A stretch of DNA of 64,000 bases, from the NCBI RefSeq assembly GCF_029892095.1, contig NZ_JARZAE010000004.1, positions 1,488,001-1,552,000 on the forward strand. The letters are read 5' to 3'. Under the pieces are notes generated by a model. That model ran no database searches. It worked only from the letters and a program-made list of their open reading frames with translations, and had not been told where the DNA came from. Each line of letters starts with the position of its first letter. Position 1 is the stretch's first letter. Both the position numbers and the translations under genes were made by a program. This document shows positions 57,593 to 64,000 of the stretch, piece by piece. The stretch is from Kitasatospora sp. MAP12-44. GTDB lineage: Bacteria; Actinomycetota; Actinomycetes; Streptomycetales; Streptomycetaceae.

Positions 57593-58046
57593 CTACGAGA
57601 ACGACCCGCAGGCGCCTGAGGCGAACAGCCTTGTCCCGGCGGCATCGGTGGTTGTCGTCAACGGGCACGGCCAGGTGCTGCTGCAACGGCGCACGGACAA
57701 CGGGATGTGGGCACTGCCCGGCGGCAAGATGGAGCTGGGTGAGTCCCTGGCCGATTGCGGTGTCCGGGAGACTCTGGAGGAGACCGGCATCGACGTCGAG
57801 ATCGTCGGGATCGTAGGGACCTACACGGACCCGGGCCACGTCTTCGCCTATGACGACGGCGAGGTGCGCCAGGAGTTCTCGATCTGCCTGCTGGGCCGAC
57901 CGACTGGTGGGACGCTGCGGGTATCGGACGAGTCGCACGAGGTGGCCTGGTTCTCGCCAGTAGAGACGGACGGCCTGCCCATGGTGGCGAGCATCCGAAA
58001 GCGGCTCAGCGACTGGCGCTCCGGGCAGATGCCGGTCATCCGGTAG
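57579..58046 (+). CDS. Nudix hydrolase (second)
   Basis: A 155-residue enzyme with the Nudix box GGKMELGESLADCGVRETLE then ETGI (about 50-73), intact. ASVVVVNGHGQVLLQRRTDN and ESHEVAWFSPVETDGLPM match MutT/ADP-ribose-type Nudix proteins. The ATG at 57579 follows GGGAGA. A house-cleaning or metabolite pyrophosphatase; substrate unknown. Confidence 0.86.
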   Translation: MSRRDYENDPQAPEANSLVPAASVVVVNGHGQVLLQRRTDNGMWALPGGKMELGESLADCGVRETLEETGIDVEIVGIVGTYTDPGHVFAYDDGEVRQEFSICLLGRPTGGTLRVSDESHEVAWFSPVETDGLPMVASIRKRLSDWRSGQMPVIR

Positions 58047-58087
58047 GGGGACTGCGTGGGCCCGTCTGGGACTGCGTCGCCCGACTC

Positions 58088-58555
58088 CTACGGCCTGGGG
58101 CGGGCTCCCGGACCGCTGCGCAGGTCGACCTCGGCCAGCCCGGTCACCTGGTGGCCCCGGTCGCAGACGAGCGCCACGTGCACATCGCCGCCGCAATCGG
58201 CGTGCCGATGTACCGTCGCCGGGCCGGCGGGGTCCGCGCGGTGACGGTCTCCCCACTCCTTGAGTGAGAGCAGGATCGGGTACAACTCCACGCCGCGCGA
58301 CGTGAGTTGATAGCTGTAGCGGGTGCGCCGGCCAGCCTCCTGGTAGGGGACGCGGGCCAGCAGCTGCGACTCGACCAGTTCGTCGAGCCGACGCGACAGC
58401 ACTGCGGCCGAGACCGCCAGATGGCGCTGGATCTCATCGAAGCGGCCCAGCCCCCGGGACACCTCACGGACGATCAACAGGGCCCAGGGGCGGCCGACCA
58501 CCTCAAGCGCTCGGCCGATGCCGCAGTTGCTGATGTCCTGTTCGCTCCACTGCAC
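58088..58555 (-). CDS. HxlR family transcriptional regulator
   Basis: A 155-residue winged-HTH protein. CGIGRALEVVGRPWALLIVR has the N-terminal Cys and helix of HxlR proteins, and LGRFDEIQRHLAVSAAVLSR is the recognition helix. The C-terminus has an extra Cys/His segment (HADCGGDVHVALVCDRGH) that may bind metal. It is divergent from the tautomerase gene and probably controls it. Start at GTG 58555. Confidence 0.86.
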   Translation of the reverse strand: MQWSEQDISNCGIGRALEVVGRPWALLIVREVSRGLGRFDEIQRHLAVSAAVLSRRLDELVESQLLARVPYQEAGRRTRYSYQLTSRGVELYPILLSLKEWGDRHRADPAGPATVHRHADCGGDVHVALVCDRGHQVTGLAEVDLRSGPGARPRP

Positions 58556-58600
58556 GGCGCCACTCTAACTGCCTTTCAAAGACGAAGCCAGCTTTGCTAA

Positions 58601-58631
58601 CCTCCTGGCTATCGATTCGAAAGCCAGGAGG
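58601..58631 (+). promoter_or_regulatory. Perfect inverted repeat covering the tautomerase ribosome site
   Basis: CCTCCTGGCT (58601-58610) and AGCCAGGAGG (58622-58631) are exact complements around an 11-base loop. The right arm contains the Shine-Dalgarno AGGAGG (58626-58631), six bases before the ATG. As DNA it could be the HxlR operator; as RNA it would hide the ribosome site. Confidence 0.7.
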
Positions 58632-58637
58632 ACCGAC

Positions 58638-59039
58638 ATGCCCCTTGTCCGCATCTCGCTCAGCTCCGACCGCCCCGCCGAGAGTCGGCGCCCGATCGCC
58701 GACGCCGTACATCGCGCCCTGGTCAAGGAAGTTGGGATCCCCGAGGGTGACCGCTTCCAGATCATCGAGGTGCTGGCGACCGACGCGATGCTGTTCGACC
58801 CGGAGTACCTCGATGTGCCGCGCCAGGACGTCGTCTGCGTCCAGATCACGCTCCGCGCCGGCCGCGACGCGCAGCTCAAGCAGCGGCTCTACGCACGCAT
58901 CGCCGAGGAAGCCGCCGCGGTCGGGGTGCGGCCGCAGGACGTGTTCGTGGTGCTGACCGAGAACGGGTCGGCGGACTGGTCGGTGGGGAACGGCCAGGCG
59001 CAGCTGCTCGACGAGGAACTCCTCGCCCGCTGGCGCTGA
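58638..59039 (+). CDS. Tautomerase superfamily protein
   Basis: A 133-residue protein with Pro2 right after the initiator Met (MPLVRISLSS), the catalytic base of 4-oxalocrotonate tautomerases. HRALVKEVGIPEGDRFQIIE and QDVFVVLTENGSADWSVGNG match the longer tautomerase_2-type family. Strong ribosome site AGGAGG, but inside an inverted repeat. Probably acts on an aromatic-derived or unsaturated keto acid. Divergent from HxlR. Confidence 0.86.
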   Translation: MPLVRISLSSDRPAESRRPIADAVHRALVKEVGIPEGDRFQIIEVLATDAMLFDPEYLDVPRQDVVCVQITLRAGRDAQLKQRLYARIAEEAAAVGVRPQDVFVVLTENGSADWSVGNGQAQLLDEELLARWR

Positions 59040-59066
59040 CCCCGCCGCCCCACCCGGCCCGGCGCC

Positions 59067-59969
59067 TCAGCGATCGGCCGGGCCGTCGGCGGCCCGGCCG
59101 CGGGCCTCGATGGCCTTGACGACGGCGGCCATGTCAGCGTCCGCGTAGCCGAGTTGGCCGGTCTCGGCGAAGAGCGCTCGGCAGACGTCGAGCAGTGGGG
59201 CGGCGATGCCGGCCGTGGCGGCGGCGTCGGTGATCAGCCGGGCGACCTTCTGGGAGTCGGTGATCGACGCCTGGACCGAGAAGTCCTCGTCGGCCAGCTT
59301 GGGCGCCTTCAGCCGCATCGTCGGGCTCGCCAGCGGCCCCGCGCCGAGCACCGAGACCAGCTGGTCGAGATCGAGCCCCTGGCGGCGCGCGAACTGGAAC
59401 GACTCGGCCAGCCCGGTCACTTGGGTGATCAGGAAGGTGTTGACCGCCAGCTTCATCAGCAGGCCGTTGGGCACCGGCCCGCAGAAGTTGAGCTCGCGGC
59501 ACAGCGGTTCGAGCAGCGGGCGCACCGCCGCGACGACCTCCGGCTCCCCGGCCAGCAGCCCGACCAACTCGCCGGCGGCGGCCTGGGTGCTCGATCCGGA
59601 GACCGGCGCCTCGACGTAGCGGCCGCCGGCGGCGCGGACCTGCGCCGCCAGCTCCTGGGAGTAAGTCGGCGCGAACGTCCCCATGTTGACGATCGTGCGG
59701 TCGGCGACGCGCTCGGCGAAGGCCGGCGTGCCGCGGCCGAGGACGGCGTCCACGCCCGGGTCGTCGAGCAGCATCAGGATGACGACCTCGCTGCGGGCGA
59801 ACACGCTCGCCGCGTCGGGGGCCACCTCGGCGCCGGCGGCCGCCAGGGTGCGGGTCTTGGCGGTGGTGCGGTTCCAGACCAGCAGCGGGGTGCCGGCCTT
59901 CAGCAGATTGAGCGCCATCGGCTCGCCCATGACGCCCAGCCCGATGAAACCCACGGAGACTAAGTTCAT
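59067..59969 (-). CDS. Beta-hydroxyacid dehydrogenase family protein
   Basis: A 300-residue NAD(P)-dependent enzyme. GFIGLGVMGEPMALNLLKAG is the cofactor site, VEAPVSGSSTQAAAGELVGL the substrate loop, and NGLLMKLAVNTFLITQVTGL includes the catalytic Lys. Typical length for 3-hydroxyisobutyrate or tartronate semialdehyde reductases; imine reductases share the fold, but the intact Lys favours a dehydrogenase. Stands alone. Confidence 0.88.
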   Translation of the reverse strand: MNLVSVGFIGLGVMGEPMALNLLKAGTPLLVWNRTTAKTRTLAAAGAEVAPDAASVFARSEVVILMLLDDPGVDAVLGRGTPAFAERVADRTIVNMGTFAPTYSQELAAQVRAAGGRYVEAPVSGSSTQAAAGELVGLLAGEPEVVAAVRPLLEPLCRELNFCGPVPNGLLMKLAVNTFLITQVTGLAESFQFARRQGLDLDQLVSVLGAGPLASPTMRLKAPKLADEDFSVQASITDSQKVARLITDAAATAGIAAPLLDVCRALFAETGQLGYADADMAAVVKAIEARGRAADGPADR

Positions 59970-60028
59970 GGGCAGAGCTTGGCATACCGACGGATCACCC
60001 GGCCAGTACCCGTAGGGCGGCATGACGC

Positions 60029-60057
60029 GACCCCTCGGGCAGGCTGCCCGAGGGGTC
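60029..60057. terminator. Terminator of the copper oxidase gene
   Basis: GACCCCTCGGGC and GCCCGAGGGGTC form a perfect 12-base-pair stem with loop AGGCT, just downstream of the minus-strand oxidase gene. Confidence 0.85.
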
Positions 60058-60078
60058 ACGAGGGGGTCGGGGGCGCGG

Positions 60079-61950
60079 TCAGGAACCCGGGGCGATGTGA
60101 ACGAACTTGGCCTCACTGGGAACGCCGGCGGCGTCCAGCAGGAAGAGCATGTAGTAGCCGGGCGGCGCCGCCTGCGCCGACGGCGGCGTCTTCAACTCCA
60201 GCCGGTCGCCCGAGCGGCCGGTGATCTGAAGCTCCAGGTGCCGCTGGCTGGTGTCCACCGAGTGGGTGGAGGTGATGGGCGCGACCAGCACGGCGCGGCT
60301 GACCTGGGACGCCGTGCTGCTGCTGACCTTGAAGCTCGAGTTGTAGTCCAGCGCGCGGGTGGGCGCCTTGCTGAGCACCGGGCGCGGGCCCTGGTGCAGG
60401 TAGGGGGGTTCGTAGATCTCGATGGTGCCGTTCATGCCCGACTTGATGTCGGGGTTGTTGGCGATCTGCTGGAGTTCGTCGCCGGTGACCATGATCCGCC
60501 CGTCCGGCAGCAGGACGGCGTTGGAGTGGTAGCCGCGCGGCAGGCGCTGGACCGGGCCGAGGGTCCAGCGGCCCTGGGCGTCGCGCAGCTCGGTCTGGCG
60601 GTACTTGAGGTCGGCGTTGGGGTTGTAGGGGCCGTTGCCGTAGTCGCGGATGTCGTAGGAGCCGTTGACGGTGAACAGGTTGCCGTTCGGCAGGATCAGC
60701 GTGTCGTCCTGGGTCCGGCCGAAGGCCCGCTGGGTGTCGGTGGTCCAAGTGCCGTTGGAGAAGCGGTAGGTGTTGCGGTCGTTGCGGTTGCCGCCCAGGA
60801 TCAGGACCGAGTCGGGGCCGGCGCTGCCGCCCGGCAGGGCGACGGCGGAGCCGTAGTTGCGCAGTCCGCCGTCGGGGCGGTCCGGCAGCTTGCCGCGGGA
60901 CTCGTCGGCGGGGTTGAACGTCCACTGCTGGTCGGCGTCGCGGCCGAAGCCGTAGACCTTGCCGTCCCGCAGCGAGAAGAGGTGCGGGTAGTCCATCCGG
61001 TATGGGGCGTCCGTCTTCCACTGGTCCGACGGGAGGCCGTCCGGGACGCTGCCGGGCGTGTAGGAGAGGTCGACGCCCTTGGCGGGGAAGCGCTCGATGA
61101 GCGGGGTCGGAGTGCCCCAACCCAGTTCGGACTGGCCGGACATGATCAGCAGCCGGCCGTCGGCGCCGGTGACCACGGACGGGTACCAGCGCCCGACCGC
61201 CAGGTCCTGCTGCTGGTGCCAGGTCTCCGTCCACGGGTCGAAGACCAGGGCGAGCTTGGCGCCGGTGCCGCCGTTGCCGCCCAGGTTGCCGCCGAAGACG
61301 CCGACCATGCCGTTGGACAGGTAGGAGTGGCCGGCGCAGAAGAACGGCGCCGGGCGCGGCTCGCCCGTCCCGTCCGGCATGTCGACGACCGGCGGCGGGA
61401 CCGCCTTGAACGCCGCGGGGCCGCTGCCCTTCGACGGGTCCCACAGGTAGGCGCGGCCGGCGTTCTGGTGGCCGATGACATCGGTGGGCGCGGTCTCCTT
61501 CTGCGGGTTGTCCTCGACGCTCTCGAAGGAGAACGCGAGGATCTTGCCGGTGGGCAGCAGCGCGATGTGCGCCCCGAACTCCGGTGTGGGGAAGTAGTCC
61601 GTGAACTTGCCCGCGACCGCGGGGTCGAAGGCCGCGTTGAGCTGCGCCTGCGAGGCGGTCAGCGCGTTGAACCGGTTGGTCCTGGTGGTCTGCGGATAGT
61701 CGGTCTGCACGGCCCGCAGACCGAGCCGGTCGCGCGCCATCGACTCGGCGGCCGGGCGGCCGAACGCCTCGACCTCGCCGGGACGCAGTTCGGCCCGCAC
61801 CTGCTCGTCGGTGATCCGCAGGCCGCCGGTGTCCCCGAAGCGGTCGGCGGTGAGCGGGGCGGGCAGGGGCGTGGCCGAAACGGTGGTGGTTGCCAGTACC
61901 AGGGCTGCGGCGCAGGCCGCCAGCAGTCCCGACAGTGGTCTGCGTGTCAT
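60079..61950 (-). CDS. Galactose-oxidase-like copper-radical oxidase (GlxA-like)
   Basis: A 623-residue exported enzyme. The signal (RRPLSGLLAACAAALVLATT) is followed by a kelch-type propeller and a C-terminal DUF1929 domain. Radical-site residues readable: Cys in FFCAGHSYLSNG (cross-linking Cys), Tyr in VGRWYPSVVTG, Tyr-His in LPRGYHSNAVLLPDGR, and His in TSTHSVDTSQRHLE. AGGAG just before the ATG at 61950 decides the start. GlxA oxidises a glycan alcohol to aldehyde and is needed for hyphal tip glycan in Streptomyces, where it neighbours cslA. Here no cslA is present, so this is probably a paralogue. Confidence 0.85.
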   Translation of the reverse strand: MTRRPLSGLLAACAAALVLATTTVSATPLPAPLTADRFGDTGGLRITDEQVRAELRPGEVEAFGRPAAESMARDRLGLRAVQTDYPQTTRTNRFNALTASQAQLNAAFDPAVAGKFTDYFPTPEFGAHIALLPTGKILAFSFESVEDNPQKETAPTDVIGHQNAGRAYLWDPSKGSGPAAFKAVPPPVVDMPDGTGEPRPAPFFCAGHSYLSNGMVGVFGGNLGGNGGTGAKLALVFDPWTETWHQQQDLAVGRWYPSVVTGADGRLLIMSGQSELGWGTPTPLIERFPAKGVDLSYTPGSVPDGLPSDQWKTDAPYRMDYPHLFSLRDGKVYGFGRDADQQWTFNPADESRGKLPDRPDGGLRNYGSAVALPGGSAGPDSVLILGGNRNDRNTYRFSNGTWTTDTQRAFGRTQDDTLILPNGNLFTVNGSYDIRDYGNGPYNPNADLKYRQTELRDAQGRWTLGPVQRLPRGYHSNAVLLPDGRIMVTGDELQQIANNPDIKSGMNGTIEIYEPPYLHQGPRPVLSKAPTRALDYNSSFKVSSSTASQVSRAVLVAPITSTHSVDTSQRHLELQITGRSGDRLELKTPPSAQAAPPGYYMLFLLDAAGVPSEAKFVHIAPGS

Positions 61951-62174
61951 CGGCACTCCTAGGGGGTCCGGCGCGCGGCGGGCAGGTCGGCCCGCCGCGC
62001 GACCGACGGGTTTATGCAGCCACTACAACACTCTCCGTAGCAGTTCGTGTGCCGACACTGCCGAAGCTGCTTCAGAACCACGCGACACGCTGTCACCGTG
62101 CGTGTCTCTGCGGTGAACGCGGCCGACCGTGCTGTGATGGCCGAAACCCGGGCGCGAACCGAAGGAGCACCCCT

Positions 62175-62582
62175 ATGTCCAGAATCCGTACCGCAGCGGT
62201 CGCCGCCGCACTGGCCACAGCCCTGCTGACCGTCGGCACCGCCGGCGCGACCAGCGCGGCGGCCGCCACCCGAGGCGCCGTCCAGCCGCAGACCGTGACG
62301 GGCGACGTCATCCCGAACGGGGCCGACGGCAGCCAGCACACGCTGATGTGCCCGCCCGAGGAGAGCGTCCTCAGCGGCGGCTACGCCCTGACCGCGCAGC
62401 CCGGCCACACCCTCGCCCCGCTGCCGGCCGACCTGCTGGAGAGCCGGCCCAACGCCGACGCCAGCGGCTGGATCGTCTCGGTCCGCAAGTTCCAGCAGAG
62501 CGAGGACCACAAGCGGTACGAGCCGGCGAACCTCACCCTCTATGTCGCCTGCACCCAGGGCGAGAACACCCCCGGCGGCTGA
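62175..62582 (+). CDS. Small secreted protein of unknown function
   Basis: A 135-residue protein with a signal (RIRTAAVAAALATALLTVGT to AAA). The mature region starts VTGDVIPNGADGSQHTLMC, then PPEESVLSGGYALTAQPG and WIVSVRKFQQSED, with two cysteines (LMC, VAC) likely paired. GAAGGAG precedes the ATG. Family not recognised; a terminator follows. Confidence 0.65.
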   Translation: MSRIRTAAVAAALATALLTVGTAGATSAAAATRGAVQPQTVTGDVIPNGADGSQHTLMCPPEESVLSGGYALTAQPGHTLAPLPADLLESRPNADASGWIVSVRKFQQSEDHKRYEPANLTLYVACTQGENTPGG

Positions 62583-62610
62583 CCGGGGAGTAGTAGCGGC
62601 CCGGCGTACG

Positions 62611-62643
62611 ACGGCGCCCCGCCCGGATGGGGCGGGGCGCCGT
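62611..62643. terminator. Strong bidirectional terminator
   Basis: ACGGCGCCCCGCCC and GGGCGGGGCGCCGT form a perfect 14-base-pair stem with loop GGATG, between two convergent secreted-protein genes. Confidence 0.88.
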
Positions 62644-62674
62644 CATACGCCAGCTGTCATACGCCAACGGAGCG

Positions 62675-63115
62675 TCAGTCGCAGGGGTCCCCGGCGCTCC
62701 CCTTGACGATCACCACGCCCTTGGAGTTCTTCATCTCGTAGGTCACCGTGCTGCAGCCACCGCGCTTCTGCACCACCGGGCCCGCGAAGTCCTTGAAAGT
62801 GCCCCGGTTGGTGACGCAGGGGTCGCCGGTGTAGTTGTCGCAGATGGTGATGCTCATGTACTTGGCCTGGCCGTAGTACGCGCCCTCCGAGTAGAGGATC
62901 GCGCAGGCCGGCTCGTCCGACATCACGGCCGAGGTCTTGTTGTAGATGTACAGGGTGGCCATCGGCACACCCTTGCTGTCGTTGAACCGCTCGGCGTAGG
63001 AGATGTGCGTCAGCCCGGCGCAGTCGGTGGCGGCCTGGCTGGTGCCGGGGAAGGCGATCAGCATGCCGCCGGCGAGGACGAGCGGCGAGAGCATGGCCGC
63101 GAGGCGCTTGATCAT
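62675..63115 (-). CDS. Small secreted cysteine-rich protein
   Basis: A 146-residue protein with a signal (IKRLAAMLSPLVLAGGMLIA to SQA). The mature part has six cysteines (TDCAGL, PACAIL, TICDNY, DPCVTN, GGCSTV and the C-terminal DPCD), suggesting three disulfides. Beta-rich, YIYNKTSAVMSDEPAC. The ATG follows GGAGGAGAAC. It lies 17 bases after the convergent-strand partner at 63133 in the same direction, so the two are probably co-transcribed. Function unknown. Confidence 0.65.
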   Translation of the reverse strand: MIKRLAAMLSPLVLAGGMLIAFPGTSQAATDCAGLTHISYAERFNDSKGVPMATLYIYNKTSAVMSDEPACAILYSEGAYYGQAKYMSITICDNYTGDPCVTNRGTFKDFAGPVVQKRGGCSTVTYEMKNSKGVVIVKGSAGDPCD

Positions 63116-63132
63116 GGGGGTTCTCCTCCTGG

Positions 63133-64000
63133 TCAGGGGGTGTAGGTGGTGTTGAAGGGGGTCAGCGGGTCGTCGCAGTGCACGACGTGGCTGGGGATGT
63201 CGCCGGGGGCGTTGCCGATCACCGGGAACGGGATGCCGATGTTCCACGGGTTCCCGCCGCTGCCGCGCTGCGAGTTGTCGCACTGGCCGTAGGCGTTGCC
63301 CGCGTCGCTGTTCACGCCGGGGATGTTGGAGAAGTCCTTCCAGTCGCCCTTGTGGATCGGCTGGCTGGTCGGGTGCCCGGCGCCGTCGACGAGCTTGCCG
63401 TCCAGGTAGAGGTACAGGTCGGGCATGTAGCTCTGGTAGACGATGCTGTCCACCGGGGTCATGTCGCCGTCCGAGTGCTGCTGGGTGGTCTTGACCGTGC
63501 CGTCGGCGCAGAAGTCCGCGCTGATGCTGTGCCAGATCGGCGGCGCGTTGCCGATGGTGGCGCCGAAGGTGTTGGTGCCGTCCGGGCCGGAGTTCTTGAA
63601 GAACATCGAGTAGATGTCGCCCAGCGCGTTGCCCAGGCCGCTCTCCACCCGCGGGTCGGCCTCCACCGTGTTCAGCCACGCGTGGAAGTTGGCGTCGGTG
63701 CTGGGCTGGGCGGTCATCGACCGGTAGCCGTGCACACCTCCGCCCACGTAGCGGACCTCCGCGCACGTGCCGGTGGAGTCGATGTCGGCTCCCTGTAGGT
63801 GCGGCAGGTACGCCTGGCCGGGCACGATGCCGTCGGCGAGCGGGTCGACCGCGGTGGTCTTGCCGCCGCTGTACTGGTAGGCGTCGATCTCGTTGTAGCG
63901 CAGGTCCGGGGCCGCGATGCCGTAGTCGGAGCTGACCGCCTTGATCAGGTTGACCACGAAGCTCGGCAGGTGCGCGTTGCCGACCAGGGTGTCGCCGTCG
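63133..64000 (-). CDS. Probable secreted protein of unknown function, cut by the window edge
   Basis: At least 288 residues, with the N-terminus beyond the right edge; the frame is open to 64000 (SFVVNLIKAVSSDYGIAAPD). The visible part has EIDAYQYSGGKTTAVDPLAD, RYVGGGVHGYRSMTAQPST and a C-terminus with PSHVVHCDDPLTPFNTTYTP. Cysteines in GTCAEV, DFCADG, GQCDNS and HCDD fit an exported disulfide-bonded protein. It is upstream of and close to the cysteine-rich gene at 62675. No family recognised. Confidence 0.6.
   Translation of the reverse strand, partial: DGDTLVGNAHLPSFVVNLIKAVSSDYGIAAPDLRYNEIDAYQYSGGKTTAVDPLADGIVPGQAYLPHLQGADIDSTGTCAEVRYVGGGVHGYRSMTAQPSTDANFHAWLNTVEADPRVESGLGNALGDIYSMFFKNSGPDGTNTFGATIGNAPPIWHSISADFCADGTVKTTQQHSDGDMTPVDSIVYQSYMPDLYLYLDGKLVDGAGHPTSQPIHKGDWKDFSNIPGVNSDAGNAYGQCDNSQRGSGGNPWNIGIPFPVIGNAPGDIPSHVVHCDDPLTPFNTTYTP

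Overview
The window is very GC-rich, with codon third positions dominated by G and C. It uses many GTG starts, purine-rich Shine-Dalgarno sites and numerous GTGA/ATGA start-stop overlaps. Its gene content is typical of a streptomycete-like actinomycete: a Tat-exported amine oxidase, a mycothiol-dependent enzyme family, an HTH/DUF6879 pair, a GlxA-like copper oxidase, and many secreted proteins and two-component systems. The assignment to Streptomycetaceae (Streptomyces, Kitasatospora or Streptacidiphilus) is an inference from style and content, since no rRNA or housekeeping marker is present. I saw no tRNA, rRNA, CRISPR array or intact mobile element.

Layout: 1-723 is an eroded edge with a transposase tail. 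724-4480 carries a flavin amine oxidase and a divergent TetR/alcohol-dehydrogenase pair with two operators. 4481-5015 is scarred DNA with an IS110 fragment. 5016-11464 is a tightly packed run: a small secreted serine-rich peptide, an attenuator-like hairpin, a DUF5819-like protein, a shortened HTTM membrane protein, a membrane-anchored M23 peptidase, an S53 peptidase and a phytoene-desaturase-like flavoprotein. The first three resemble an Sdp-type peptide toxin maturation cassette. 11489-17069 holds a divergent SDR/TetR pair, then a dicarboxylate symporter with its CitA/CitB-type two-component system. 17422-18715 has a secreted HEYAETMTDP protein and a reductase remnant. 18755-27874 is a carbohydrate utilisation locus (ROK regulator, ABC importer, an unassigned glycosidase-like enzyme, and a secreted propeller protein with ricin modules).

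29549-37791 pairs an NLR-like STAND regulator (HTH, NB-ARC, TPR) tail-to-tail with an operon of two TPR proteins and an HSP90 homologue. 38011-42677 has a macrolide-type glycosyltransferase, a glycerophosphodiesterase coupled to an MFS permease, and a lipoprotein. 42864-47071 has an orphan N6 methylase-like protein with a changed catalytic motif, then a small membrane protein coupled to a TPR-tailed Ser/Thr kinase. 47092-48790 is a three-gene overlapping operon joining a secreted protein, a split S74 chaperone module and a 2-oxoglutarate oxygenase.

49101-53088 contains two adjacent NarL-type two-component systems. 53099-54294 has a terpene-synthase homologue with a weak second metal motif. 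54382-58046 has an HTH/DUF6879/66-aa regulatory trio, two Nudix hydrolases and a frameshifted CYTH-GNAT chimera. 58088-59969 has a divergent HxlR/tautomerase pair with an inverted repeat over the ribosome-binding site, then a beta-hydroxyacid dehydrogenase. The right end (60079-64000) has a copper-radical oxidase homologue and small secreted proteins, the last cut by the window edge. Functions are inferred from motifs read by eye; no database search was run.
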